DNA of 64,000 nt, taken from contig CAKNFJ010000001.1 of assembly GCA_930633495.1 (NCBI GenBank), positions 2,229,001 through 2,293,000 of the forward strand, in the 5' to 3' direction. The stretch's first letter is position 1. Each line of letters begins with the position of its first letter. Below, piece after piece: positions 9,147 to 18,179 of this stretch. Below the pieces are notes generated by a model that saw nothing but the letters and a program-made list of their open reading frames with translations, made no database searches and was not told the DNA's origin. The position numbers were made by a program, and so were the translations under genes. The stretch comes from Hyphomicrobiales bacterium. Lineage in GTDB: Bacteria > Pseudomonadota > Alphaproteobacteria > Rhizobiales > Beijerinckiaceae.

Positions 9147-9920
9147 ATGGCTTATGAGACCATTCTCGTCGAGACGAAGGGCAAGGTCGGGCTGATCACG
9201 CTCAACCGCCCGCAAGCGCTGAACGCCCTCAACGGCCAGCTGATCGGCGAGATCAACCAGGCGCTCGACGGCTTCGAGAAGGATGCCAGCATCGGCTGCA
9301 TCCTCATCACCGGCTCGGAAAAGGCCTTTGCCGCCGGCGCCGACATCAAGGAGATGCAGGCCCGCACCTTCCCGGGCACCTATCTCGACGACAAGTTCGA
9401 GGACTGGGACCGGATCGGCCGCCGCCGCAAGCCGATCATCGCGGCCGTGGCCGGCTTCGCGCTCGGCGGCGGCTGCGAGCTCGCCATGATGTGCGACTTC
9501 ATCATCGCCGCGGACAATGCCAGGTTCGGCCAGCCCGAGATCAATCTCGGCGTCATCCCCGGCGCCGGCGGCACGCAGCGCCTGACCAAGGCGGTCGGCA
9601 AGGCCAAGGCGATGGACCTGTGCCTGACCGGCCGGATGATGAATGCCGAGGAAGCCGAGCGCTCCGGCCTCGTCGCCCGCGTGGTGCCGCTCGCCGACCT
9701 CCTCGCCGAGACGCTCAAGGCGGCTGAGGCAATTGCTTCGAAGTCGCTGCCTTCCGTGCTGATGGCGAAGGAATCGGTCGAGCGTGCCTTCGAGGTGACG
9801 CTCCAGGAAGGCCTTCGCTTCGAGCGCCGTGTCTTCTCCTCGCTCTTCGCCACCGCCGACCAGAAGGAAGGCATGTCCGCCTTCGCCGAGAAGCGGAAGC
9901 CGGACTTCAAGAACGCCTGA
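9147..9920 (+). CDS. Enoyl-CoA hydratase
   Basis: This is a 257-residue crotonase-family enzyme that hydrates trans-2-enoyl-CoA in fatty acid beta-oxidation. The oxyanion-hole segment AAGADIKEM is at residues 62-70. The two catalytic glutamates are E111 ([12 protein letters not shown]) and E131 ([17 protein letters not shown]), spaced exactly 20 apart as in rat crotonase. Together these predict an active short-chain hydratase. It stands alone between two copies of the paired-hairpin repeat. Substrate chain length cannot be read from the sequence. Confidence 0.9.
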   Translation: MAYETILVETKGKVGLITLNRPQALNALNGQLIGEINQALDGFEKDASIGCILITGSEKAFAAGADIKEMQARTFPGTYLDDKFEDWDRIGRRRKPIIAAVAGFALGGGCELAMMCDFIIAADNARFGQPEINLGVIPGAGGTQRLTKAVGKAKAMDLCLTGRMMNAEEAERSGLVARVVPLADLLAETLKAAEAIASKSLPSVLMAKESVERAFEVTLQEGLRFERRVFSSLFATADQKEGMSAFAEKRKPDFKNA

Positions 9921-9941
9921 ATGATGCCATCATTGCCCTCG

Positions 9942-10024
9942 CGTCATTCTCGGGCCTGACCCGAGAATCTCGTGACGAGAAGGCGCTGGTTTCCGAGATG
10001 GTCGGGTCAAGTCCGACCATGACG
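9942..10024. repeat. Paired-hairpin intergenic repeat, copy C
   Basis: This is the third unit of the family, bounded by CGTCATTCTCGGG and CCGACCATGACG. Its second hairpin carries compensating changes (GGTCGGG with TCCGACC), so base pairing is kept although the sequence has drifted. Confidence 0.75.
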
Positions 10025-10046
10025 GCTCCGAACAGGACCTGCCATC

Positions 10047-11030
10047 ATGAATGCCGCGACCACCCTCACTCTCCCGACCTATGCCGATGTCGAGCGCGCC
10101 GCCGAGCGGCTGAAGGGCGTCGCGCATCACACCCCGGCGATGAGCTCGGCGACGGCCAACCGGCGCACCGGCGCCAGCCTCGTCTTCAAGCCCGAGAACC
10201 TGCAGCGCATGGGCGCCTTCAAGTTCCGCGGCGGCTACAACGCCATTTCCGCGCTCTCTGCCGCGCAGAAGAAGGCGGGCGTGCTCACCTTCTCCTCCGG
10301 CAACCATGCCCAGGCCATCGCCTATGCCGGCAAGCTCCTCGGCGTACCCACCACGATCATCATGCCGGAGGACGCGCCGCAGGCGAAGGTCGAGGCGACG
10401 CAGGGCTATGGCGGCGAGGTCGTCCGCTATGATCGCTACACCCAGGACCGGCTCGAGATCGGCAACCGGATCGCGGTCGAGCGCGGGCTGACGCTGATCC
10501 CGCCCTATGACCATGCCGATGTCATCGCCGGCCAGGGCACCGCGACCAAGGAACTGATCGAGGATGCCGGCCCCTTCGACATCCTGATCGTCCCGCTCGG
10601 CGGCGGCGGGCTGCTCGCCGGCGCGGCGCTGGCGGCGAAGGCGCTCAATCCCGAGTGCCGCATCTTCGGCGTGGAGCCCGAGGCCGGCAATGACGGCCAG
10701 CAATCCCTGCGCTCCGGCAAGATCGTCAAGATCGGTGTGCCCAAGACCATCGCCGACGGCGCGCAGACCGCCTTTCTCGGCGATCTGACCTTCCCGATCA
10801 TCCAGCGCGACGTCGAGGATATCCTCACCGTCAGCGACGCCGAGCTGGTCGAGACGATGCGCTTCTTCGCCGAGCGGATGAAACTCGTGGTCGAGCCGAC
10901 CGGCTGCCTCGCCGCAGCCGCCGCGCTGACGGCGAAGATCCCGGTCGAGGACAAGCGCGTCGGCGTGATCATCAGCGGCGGCAATGTCGATCTGGCGAGC
11001 TTTGCCCGCTTCCTCGCCCCTTCGGCGTGA
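10047..11030 (+). CDS. PLP-dependent threonine/serine dehydratase family protein
   Basis: The protein has 327 residues of fold-type II PLP enzyme. The PLP lysine lies in MGAFKFRGGYNA, the substrate-carboxylate loop reads SSGNHAQAIAYAG, and the phosphate-binding glycine loop reads PLGGGGLLAGAAL. The C-terminal active-site serine region reads VIISGGNVDL. There is no ACT regulatory domain, so it is the catabolic/short form (threonine ammonia-lyase, serine racemase or 3-hydroxyaspartate ammonia-lyase types). Sequence reading alone does not separate these activities. Confidence 0.85.
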   Translation: MNAATTLTLPTYADVERAAERLKGVAHHTPAMSSATANRRTGASLVFKPENLQRMGAFKFRGGYNAISALSAAQKKAGVLTFSSGNHAQAIAYAGKLLGVPTTIIMPEDAPQAKVEATQGYGGEVVRYDRYTQDRLEIGNRIAVERGLTLIPPYDHADVIAGQGTATKELIEDAGPFDILIVPLGGGGLLAGAALAAKALNPECRIFGVEPEAGNDGQQSLRSGKIVKIGVPKTIADGAQTAFLGDLTFPIIQRDVEDILTVSDAELVETMRFFAERMKLVVEPTGCLAAAAALTAKIPVEDKRVGVIISGGNVDLASFARFLAPSA

Positions 11031-11058
11031 AGACAATTCGGCAAAAGCGATTCCGCCG

Positions 11059-11087
11059 TTGACGGCGAGGCCGCAAGCGACTATAGC
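11059..11087 (+). promoter_or_regulatory. Sigma-70-type promoter for rpsT
   Basis: TTGACG at 11059-11064 and TATAGC at 11082-11087 are separated by exactly 17 bp, about 125 bp upstream of the rpsT start, with no other gene between. Confidence 0.6.
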
Positions 11088-11209
11088 CCCACCACTCGCG
11101 GCGGCCCGCGCAAGCTCGGCCGCCGCTCACATTTTTCCAGCAGGGATGCGGCCAGGCCCGCCGGCAATGATGCCAGGCGCCAAACCGCGATGAGAACGAG
11201 GACGTTTCG

Positions 11210-11476
11210 ATGGCCAATACGACGTCGGCCAAGAAGGCTACGCGCAAGATCGCCCGCCGCACCGAGGTCAACAAGGCTCGCCGCTCGCGCATGCGCACCT
11301 TCCTGCGCAAGGTCGAGGAGGCGATCGCCACCGGCGACAAGTCTGCCGCCGCCGAAGCCCTCAAGGCTGCCCAGCCGGAAATCATGCGCGCTGCGCAGAA
11401 GGGCGTGGTTCACAAGAACACCGCCTCGCGCAAGGTTTCCCGCCTTGCCCACCGCATCGGCGCGCTGGCTTCCTGA
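11210..11476 (+). CDS. rpsT: 30S ribosomal protein S20
   Basis: This is an 88-residue, lysine/arginine-rich helical protein that begins [17 protein letters not shown] and contains the S20 signature [20 protein letters not shown]. It binds the 5' domain of 16S rRNA early in 30S assembly. The start has a GAGG site. It is monocistronic, with its own promoter and a strong intrinsic terminator. Its place immediately before dnaA is typical of many Hyphomicrobiales. Confidence 0.97.
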   Translation: MANTTSAKKATRKIARRTEVNKARRSRMRTFLRKVEEAIATGDKSAAAEALKAAQPEIMRAAQKGVVHKNTASRKVSRLAHRIGALAS

Positions 11477-11506
11477 GCACAGAATTCCGTTCATTACGAC
11501 GGCGAG

Positions 11507-11535
11507 AAGCCCGGCCTCACGGCCGGGCTTTTTCT
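11507..11535 (+). terminator. Rho-independent terminator of rpsT
   Basis: A perfect 10-bp stem (AAGCCCGGCC / GGCCGGGCTT) with loop TCAC is followed by TTTC, 30 bp after the rpsT stop codon. Confidence 0.9.
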
Positions 11536-12237
11536 TTGCCCAAGGTCACTGTGTCGACTCAGTCACAGGCGTCGACGGAACAAAAAAAACCTTGCCGCAA
11601 GCCATTTCCGGAAGCTTTCCCCGGCTTTGCGGACTTGACTCTCAGAGCCGCTTCTGAGCGCGAAATCGACCGCCGCAAGGATCTCCGCCGCTCACAAAAA
11701 TCTCTGATTTATCATGATCTTAGCAGGCAAAGGAATTTGCACACCGGAATCACCGCGACTCTGCGACGGGCTTTCCTACCCCCCTGAAAAAAAGTTTCTG
11801 GGGGCCCCGGAGGACCCGACATCAAGAAAATCTTAAGTTCCCCAACCAATTGCAGGGAGCGGCATCAGTTTCCCGATGCCGGCTTGCGCGGCGAGTCTCC
11901 GAAGCCGGCTGAATGGGATATTGCAGCCCGTCGAGAGCGCCTTGTAAGGTCCCTTCATCGCCCGGCGGACAGCAATGACCGCCGCGGGATTTCCAGAGAT
12001 AATAAGCGTTTTGGCTCGCGACCATGGAGGTTGGAGGATGTAGCTCTTTGTCTTTCCGTTTTGAGATGAAGGGCGGCATCGTCCTGCGACGAGCCTTCCA
12101 AGCGTAATCGACAGAGCAGAGATCGGAACCGATCAGGCGCGACCGCGCCGGTCGGAAGCGGATCTCTTTTTACCGGACAACAGCGCCGGGAAGGCGTTCG
12201 CCTCGCGAGCGCCGCCCGAGGCGCGCGTATTTTAAAG
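11536..12237. other. 700-bp non-coding region upstream of dnaA
   Basis: No credible gene is seen on either strand. The first half is locally AT-rich. Three hairpins stand out: CCCCC/GGGGG with an inner GAAA/TTTC stem at 11780-11804, GGCATC/GATGCC at 11861-11880, and GCCGGCTT/AAGCCGGC at 11878-11909. The last two overlap by a few bases and could be mutually exclusive in a dnaA leader RNA. I found no clear TTATCCACA-type DnaA box, so an origin cannot be claimed. Confidence 0.5.
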
Positions 12238-13773
12238 ATGGGGCCATTGATGTTCGAGCGACAGGAACTCAGCGATACGGTCGAAACAGCGTCGGTGGTT
12301 GTGATGGCAGCGGAGGATGTCGCCGGGGTCGGACTCGAAGAGGTCTCGGTTCAGGACGCCTGGGAGCGCGTTCGCCGGCGCTTGCGCGCCGAGCTGGGCG
12401 AGGACGTCTTCTCGAGCTGGTTCGGCCGGCTGGAGCTTGCCGGCATCGTCGAGGGCGTGGCCTACCTCACCGTCCCGACTCGCTTCCTGAAGAGCTGGCT
12501 CGAGGCGCACTACGCCGAGCGGCTCCGCGTGAACTGCATGGCCGAGCTGCCGGCCCCCAACGGGGTCATGCTCTCCGTGCGCCCTGTCTCCCGGGAAGCT
12601 TCGGCCGCGCCGCGCCCGGAAGCGGCCCTGCGCGCCCGCCCGCTGGCGGCAGCCCCCGTTCCCGCCGCGGCGGAAGCCAGCAAGCCGGCCATGGCGAGCG
12701 GCGCCCAGCCTTGCGAGGCCGATGCGGTCGATGCCTGCGGCACGGCGCTCGACAAGCGCATGAGCTTCCAGAGCTTCGTCGTCGGCAAGTCGAACCAGCT
12801 CGCCTTCGCCGCGGCCGAGCGCATCGCGGCGGCCCCGGCGGGCCAGAGCCCCTATAACCCGCTCTACCTTCATGCCGGCGTCGGCCTCGGCAAGACGCAT
12901 CTCCTGCAGGCGATCGCGCAGGAAGCGCGCCGCCAGGGCAAGCGCGTCGCCTATTTCACCGCCGATCGCTTCATGTACGGCTTCGTCGCCGCACTGAAAT
13001 CGCAGACCGCGCTCGCCTTCAAGGAGAAGCTGCGCGGCATCGACCTGCTCGTCGTCGACGACGTGCAGTTCATCCAGGGCAAGTCGATCCAGCAGGAATT
13101 CGGGCACACGATCAACGCGCTGCTCGACGCCGGCAAGCAGATCGTCGTCGCCGGCGATCGTCTCGCCGGGGAGCTCGAGGCGCTCGACGAGCGCATCCGC
13201 TCGCGGCTCGGCGGCGGCCTCGTCGTCGAGGTCGGCGAACTCGACGAGGCGCTGCGCGTCAAGATCCTGGCGACCCGCATGGACGCACTCCAGGGCGCGC
13301 ATCCAAACTTCCAGGTCAGCCCCGACGTCGTCGCCTATGTCGCCCGCGTCGTGACCACCAATGGCCGCGATCTCGACGGTGCCGCGAACCGCCTGCTCGC
13401 CCATGCGACGCTCTCGGGCCAGCTCGTGACGCTGGAGACGGCCGAAGCCGCGATCCGCGATCTGGTGCGGACGCGCGAGCCGCGCCGCGTCAAGATCGAG
13501 GACATCCAGAAGCTCGTCGCGACGCGCTACAATGTCAGTCGCGCCGACATTCTGTCGGAACGCCGCACCGCCGCGGTGGTGAAGCCACGCCAGATCGCGA
13601 TGTATCTCTCGAAGGCGCTGACCCCGCGCTCGCTGCCCGAGATCGGCCGCCGCTTCGGCGGGCGCGACCACACCACGGTGCTGCATGCCGTGCGCAAGAT
13701 CGAGAAGGCGATCAGCGAGGACCGCTCGCTGCATGACGAGGTCGATCTGCTGAAGCGCATGCTGCAGGAGTGA
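12238..13773 (+). CDS. dnaA: Chromosomal replication initiator DnaA
   Basis: The protein has 511 residues. Domain I, near residues 35-110, includes WERVRRRLRAELGEDVFSSWF. It is followed by an alanine-rich linker and then the AAA+ domain with Walker A (HAGVGLGKTH) and Walker B (LLVVDDVQFIQG). The C-terminal domain IV carries the DNA-binding signature GGRDHTTVLHAVRKIE. It initiates replication by binding DnaA boxes at oriC. The ATG at 12238 is the first in frame; another at 12250 is possible. It leads a dnaA-dnaN-recF-recQ series on the same strand, after a long leader. Confidence 0.97.
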   Translation: MGPLMFERQELSDTVETASVVVMAAEDVAGVGLEEVSVQDAWERVRRRLRAELGEDVFSSWFGRLELAGIVEGVAYLTVPTRFLKSWLEAHYAERLRVNCMAELPAPNGVMLSVRPVSREASAAPRPEAALRARPLAAAPVPAAAEASKPAMASGAQPCEADAVDACGTALDKRMSFQSFVVGKSNQLAFAAAERIAAAPAGQSPYNPLYLHAGVGLGKTHLLQAIAQEARRQGKRVAYFTADRFMYGFVAALKSQTALAFKEKLRGIDLLVVDDVQFIQGKSIQQEFGHTINALLDAGKQIVVAGDRLAGELEALDERIRSRLGGGLVVEVGELDEALRVKILATRMDALQGAHPNFQVSPDVVAYVARVVTTNGRDLDGAANRLLAHATLSGQLVTLETAEAAIRDLVRTREPRRVKIEDIQKLVATRYNVSRADILSERRTAAVVKPRQIAMYLSKALTPRSLPEIGRRFGGRDHTTVLHAVRKIEKAISEDRSLHDEVDLLKRMLQE

Positions 13774-13930
13774 GCCTGCGCGAACGGGTCGCGCCGGCCC
13801 ACGGCAAATGGTTGTGGTTGCCGGCGCGCGCAGGCCTTGCGCGCCCGCCCGGCGTCCGGCAATGTCGCTGGCCATTCATTCGGCCCGGGCAGCCATGCCT
13901 GGGCGGCTAGCGCCAGAAGACTAGACAATC

Positions 13931-15046
13931 ATGAAGGTCACGGTCGAACGTTCCACGCTGCTCAAGTCGCTCGGCCACGTCCATCGCGTGGTTGAGCGCC
14001 GCAATACGATCCCGATCCTGTCGAACCTGCTGCTCAGCGCCTCCGAAAGCGGCCTGCGGCTCAAGGCGACCGATCTCGATATCGAGGTGGTGGAGTCGAT
14101 CCCCGCCGAGGCGCCCGAGCCCGGCGCCACGACCGTTCCGGCCCATACTCTCTACGACATCGTCCGCAAATTGCCCGATGGCGCCCAGGTCTCGCTGGAG
14201 ACGACCGGCGACAGCGGCCTCGTGCTGCGCTCGGGCCGCTCGCGCTTCCAGCTCCAGACGCTGCCCGAGAGCGATTTCCCCGACATCACCGCCGGCGAGA
14301 TGGCGCATCGTTTCGTGCTGCCGGCCGGCGAACTGAAGCGCCTGATCGACAAGACCCAGTTCGCGATCTCCACCGAGGAGACGCGCTACTATCTCAACGG
14401 CATCTATCTCCACACCATCGACGTCGAGGGCCGCCCGGTGCTGCGCGCCGTCGCGACGGACGGCCACCGGCTCGCCCGCGTCGATACGGCCGCTCCGCAG
14501 GGCTCGGTCGGCATGCCCGGCGTGATCGTGCCGCGCAAGGCCGTGGCCGAGATCCAGAAGCTGCTGGAAGACGGCGAGAGCGAGGTCGCGGTCGAACTGT
14601 CCGGTTCGAAGATCCGTGTCGCCACGGCCAGCGTCGTGCTGACCTCGAAACTGATCGACGGCACCTTCCCCGACTATCAGCGCGTCATCCCGAGCGGGAA
14701 CGACAAGCGCCTCACCGTCGACAAGGGCGATTTCGCGGCTAGCGTCGATCGCGTCTCGACGATCTCGTCGGAGCGCGGCCGCGCCGTGAAGCTCTCGATG
14801 GCCGAAGGACGCATGACGCTCTCCGTCACCAACCCGGATTCGGGCTCGGCGACCGAGGAGATCGAGGTCGATTATGAGGCGAGCCCGCTCGATATCGGCT
14901 TCAACGCCCGCTACCTGATGGACATCGCCGCCCAGCTCGACGGCGACACCGCCCTGCTCAAGCTCGCCGATCCCGGCTCGCCGACCGTGATCCAGGACCG
15001 CGAAGGCGCCTCCGCGCTCTATGTGCTGATGCCGATGCGCGTCTGA
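13931..15046 (+). CDS. dnaN: DNA polymerase III subunit beta (sliding clamp)
   Basis: This is a 371-residue clamp subunit starting MKVTVERSTLLKSLGHVHRVVERRNTIPIL, the standard entry. It contains the inter-domain segments RYYLNGIYLH and ATDGHRLARVD, and ends with the peptide-binding C-terminus YVLMPMRV. Two copies form the ring that tethers polymerase III to DNA. It starts 157 bp after dnaA and ends 7 bp before recF, so dnaN and recF are translationally close. Confidence 0.97.
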   Translation: MKVTVERSTLLKSLGHVHRVVERRNTIPILSNLLLSASESGLRLKATDLDIEVVESIPAEAPEPGATTVPAHTLYDIVRKLPDGAQVSLETTGDSGLVLRSGRSRFQLQTLPESDFPDITAGEMAHRFVLPAGELKRLIDKTQFAISTEETRYYLNGIYLHTIDVEGRPVLRAVATDGHRLARVDTAAPQGSVGMPGVIVPRKAVAEIQKLLEDGESEVAVELSGSKIRVATASVVLTSKLIDGTFPDYQRVIPSGNDKRLTVDKGDFAASVDRVSTISSERGRAVKLSMAEGRMTLSVTNPDSGSATEEIEVDYEASPLDIGFNARYLMDIAAQLDGDTALLKLADPGSPTVIQDREGASALYVLMPMRV

Positions 15047-15053
15047 TCCGGCC

Positions 15054-16178
15054 GTGACGGCCGTCGCGCGCCTGATCCTGCAGGATTTCCGTTCCTATGA
15101 GGCCCTCGATCTCCCGGTCGAGGGCCAAATCGTTGCCCTGATCGGCGAGAACGGAGCCGGCAAGACCAATATCCTCGAAGCGCTCTCGTTGTTCACGCCG
15201 GGACGCGGCCTGCGCCGCGCCGAGATCACAGCCATGGCGCGGCAGGGCGGCGACGGTTCCTTCGCGGCCTCGATCACGCTCGCCGAGGAGGCGGGGCGGC
15301 TCGGCATCGGGCTCGGACCGCTCGATGCGGAGGGCCGCCGGCCACGGCTTGCCCGCATCGACGGCGCGACCGTCGGCTCGGCCCTCGCCTTCAGCGATTA
15401 TCTACGCGTCGTCTGGCTGACGCCCGATCTCGACGGGCTGTTCCGTGGCGCAGCCGGCGACCGGCGCCGCTTCCTCGACCGGCTGGTGCTGGCGATCGAC
15501 CCGGGCCATGCGACCCGCTCGAACGCGCTGGAGCGGGCGCTGCGCTCGCGCAACCGCATCCTAGAGGAGAGTCCGGGACAGAGCCAATGGCTCGACGCGG
15601 TCGAGCGCGAGGTCGCCGAGCTCGGCGTCGCGGTCGCGGCCGCACGCGCCGAGACGGTGGCACGCCTCTCCGCAATCATCGCCGAGACGCGCGACGAGAC
15701 CTCGCCCTTCCCCTTTGCCGATATCGCCCTTTCGGGCGAGATCGACGCGCTCGTCGCCCGCCTGCCCGCCGTCGATGCGGAGGACGCCTATCGCGACCTG
15801 CTGCGGCAAAGCCGCCATCGCGACCGGGCGGCCGGGCGCACGCTGACGGGACCGCAGGCCTCCGATCTGGACGTCCGGCACGGGCCGAAGGACATTCCGG
15901 CCGGACAAGGCTCGACCGGCGAGCAGAAGGCGCTGCTGATCGGACTTGTTCTGGCGCATGCCAGGCTGGTCGCGGCGATGAGCGGCATCGCGCCGCTCGT
16001 CCTGCTCGACGAGATCGCCGCCCATCTCGATCCACGCCGCCGCGCGGCGCTCTATGAGGGGCTGACGGGGTTGGGCTGCCAGGTCTGGATGACCGGCGCC
16101 GACGCGGCCCTGTTCGGCGACCTGCCGGCCGGCGCGCAGCGCGTCAGGGTGGAACAAGGCCGGGCGATCACCGAATAG
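15054..16178 (+). CDS. recF: DNA replication/repair protein RecF
   Basis: This is a 374-residue SMC-like ATPase of the RecFOR pathway, which loads RecA at gaps. Walker A reads ALIGENGAGKTNILEAL. The ABC-type signature is GQGSTGEQKALLIGLVLAHA, and Walker B is PLVLLDEIAAHLD. The start is a GTG seven bases after the dnaN stop. The YLRVVWLTPDLDGLFRGAAGDRRRFLDRL block is the most conserved RecF-specific segment. Confidence 0.95.
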   Translation: MTAVARLILQDFRSYEALDLPVEGQIVALIGENGAGKTNILEALSLFTPGRGLRRAEITAMARQGGDGSFAASITLAEEAGRLGIGLGPLDAEGRRPRLARIDGATVGSALAFSDYLRVVWLTPDLDGLFRGAAGDRRRFLDRLVLAIDPGHATRSNALERALRSRNRILEESPGQSQWLDAVEREVAELGVAVAAARAETVARLSAIIAETRDETSPFPFADIALSGEIDALVARLPAVDAEDAYRDLLRQSRHRDRAAGRTLTGPQASDLDVRHGPKDIPAGQGSTGEQKALLIGLVLAHARLVAAMSGIAPLVLLDEIAAHLDPRRRAALYEGLTGLGCQVWMTGADAALFGDLPAGAQRVRVEQGRAITE

Positions 16179-16216
16179 GCTGGCCAAGCGCGCCGGGCTG
16201 CGGCACACCGCTTGGC

Positions 16217-18055
16217 ATGTCGCAACCCCGCGAATCAGACGCCCGCGCGATCCTCAAATCCGTGTGGGGCTACGATGATTTCCGCCCCGGCCAGTGGGAG
16301 GTGATCGAGGCTGCACTCAGCGGGCGCGACGTCTTCGCGGTGATGCCGACGGGCTCCGGCAAATCGATGTGCTATCAGCTGCCGGCGCTGGTCGCGGGCG
16401 GCCTGACACTCGTCGTCTCGCCCTTGATCGCCCTGATGCGCGACCAGGTCGGCCAGCTCGTGCGGGCCGGCGTAGCGGCCGCCTCGCTCAACTCGATGAA
16501 CAGCGAGGAGGAGGCGGCGCAGGCCTGGGATCGGCTCAATTCCGGGGAATTGCGCCTGCTCTTCGTCTCGCCCGAGCGGCTGGCCGGCGAGGGGCTGGTG
16601 TCGCGACTCAAACGCCTCGGCGTGACGCGGCTCGCCATCGACGAGGCGCATTGCGTCTCGCAATGGGGCCATGATTTCCGCCCGGAATACCGACTGCTCG
16701 CCAAGACGCGCGAAGCGCTCGGCGACGTGCCGGTGACGGCGCTGACCGCCACAGCCGACCGGCAGACCCAGGCCGATATCGCCGCCCAACTCTTCCCGCA
16801 ACCGCCGCAGATGGTGGTGCATTCCTTCGACCGGCCGAATCTGAAGCTCGCCTTCGCGCCGAAGGAGCAGCCGCGCCGGCAGATCGACGATTTCCTGCGC
16901 CGGCACCGCAACGGCTCCGGCATCGTCTACTGCTCGTCGCGCAGCAAGACGGAGCGCCTCGCCGAGGGCCTGCGCGAGAAGGGGTGGAACGCACTCGCCT
17001 ATCACGCCGGGCTGGAACAGGCGGAGCGTAACCGCAACCAGGACGTCTTCCTGCAGGAAGACGGCGTCGTCGTCTGCGCCACCATCGCCTTCGGCATGGG
17101 CATCAACAAGCCGGATGTGCGCTTCGTCGTCCATGCCGACATGCCGGGCTCGATCGAGGGCTATTATCAGGAGATCGGCCGTGCCGGACGCGACGGACTG
17201 CCCGCCGATACGCTCACGCTCTACGGCGTCGACGACATGGCGCTGCGCCGTCGCCAGATCGACGAGAAGCCGATCGACGACGAGCGCAGGCGCATCGAGC
17301 ACAAGCGGCTCAATGCCATGATCGATCTGTGCGAGAACGCGCTGTGCCGGCGCAGCGCGCTGCTGGCCTATTTCGGCGAGGAAACGCCACCTTGCCGGCA
17401 TGGGCAGGCGCCGTTCCGCTGCGATCTCTGCGGCGCGGAAGCCGCGGCCCTTCAGGATGCAACACTCGATGCGCGGAAACTGCTCTCGGCCGTGATCCGG
17501 TCCGGCGAGCGATACGGCGCCGGCCATCTCGCCGACATCCTGACGGGGACGACGACGGAGGCCATCCGCCGCCAGAACCATGACGGACTGAAGACCTTCG
17601 GCGTCGGCTCCGACAAGCCGAAGGCCGCCTGGATGGGGCTGACGCGCAAGCTCTTCGCCGCCGGCGCTTTGGCCGAGGCCAGCGCCGAGCATGGCGGTTT
17701 CTGCCTGACGCCGAGGGGCGAGGACATCCTGTTCGGCCGCGAGGCGATCGCGCTCCGGGCCGATCCTTTCGCCGAGAAGCGCTCCCGCCGCGGGGAGCGC
17801 GAGGCGGCGCGCGCCGATGGGCTGGACGAAGGCACCGCCGCCCTGTTCGAGCATCTGCGCAAGCTCAGGCTCCAGCTGGCCCGGGAAGAGGGCGTCGCGG
17901 CCTACATCATCTTCACCGACCGCACGCTGATCGCGATGGCGCGCGAGCGGCCGCTCGGGCTCGACGAGATGCGCGCGATCGAGGGCGTAGGCGAACGCAA
18001 GCTCGCTCAATATGGCGAGGCTTTCCTCGAAGCCATCGCGGGCTTCCCCGGCTGA
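16217..18055 (+). CDS. recQ: ATP-dependent DNA helicase RecQ
   Basis: This is a 612-residue superfamily-2 helicase with 3'-5' polarity. Walker A is PTGSGKS with K49, the DEAH box is at 142-145 (AIDEAHCVSQWGHDFRPEY, including the RecQ aromatic loop), and the helicase C-terminal half has FGMGINKPDVRFV and QEIGRAGRDG. The RQC zinc cysteines appear in CENALCRRSALLAYFGE ... FRCDLCG. A C-terminal HRDC domain (FTDRTLIAMARERP ... IEGVGERKLAQYGEAFL) completes it. It lies 38 bp after recF in the same direction, where many relatives place gyrB. Confidence 0.95.
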   Translation: MSQPRESDARAILKSVWGYDDFRPGQWEVIEAALSGRDVFAVMPTGSGKSMCYQLPALVAGGLTLVVSPLIALMRDQVGQLVRAGVAAASLNSMNSEEEAAQAWDRLNSGELRLLFVSPERLAGEGLVSRLKRLGVTRLAIDEAHCVSQWGHDFRPEYRLLAKTREALGDVPVTALTATADRQTQADIAAQLFPQPPQMVVHSFDRPNLKLAFAPKEQPRRQIDDFLRRHRNGSGIVYCSSRSKTERLAEGLREKGWNALAYHAGLEQAERNRNQDVFLQEDGVVVCATIAFGMGINKPDVRFVVHADMPGSIEGYYQEIGRAGRDGLPADTLTLYGVDDMALRRRQIDEKPIDDERRRIEHKRLNAMIDLCENALCRRSALLAYFGEETPPCRHGQAPFRCDLCGAEAAALQDATLDARKLLSAVIRSGERYGAGHLADILTGTTTEAIRRQNHDGLKTFGVGSDKPKAAWMGLTRKLFAAGALAEASAEHGGFCLTPRGEDILFGREAIALRADPFAEKRSRRGEREAARADGLDEGTAALFEHLRKLRLQLAREEGVAAYIIFTDRTLIAMARERPLGLDEMRAIEGVGERKLAQYGEAFLEAIAGFPG

Positions 18056-18179
18056 GGCCGGTAACCACGTTTCCGCCAGCCAGGCCCCGGCCACAGGGGC
18101 GGGGTTGGATCGTCGAGATGGATGGGGCATTCTGACCAGGCAGGGCGCTGCGGCAGCGTCCCTGCACAGCCAGCGATCC

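Noticed and set aside
5503..10024. CRISPR-like repeats
   Set aside because: The repeats are far apart, palindromic as whole units, lie singly between genes, have no regular spacers and no cas genes are nearby.
11822..12079. 85-codon minus-strand frame upstream of dnaA
   Set aside because: The composition is atypical, it has no convincing ribosome site or family resemblance, and it overlaps the hairpins of the dnaA leader.
12127..12170. EcfG-type promoter ahead of dnaA
   Set aside because: A GGAAC is present, but CGCC and not CGTT stands at the correct distance.
11536..12237. Chromosomal replication origin
   Set aside because: The location before dnaA is suggestive and parts are AT-rich, but I could not find a cluster of TTATCCACA-like boxes. 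Cumulative GC skew of the full chromosome would be needed.
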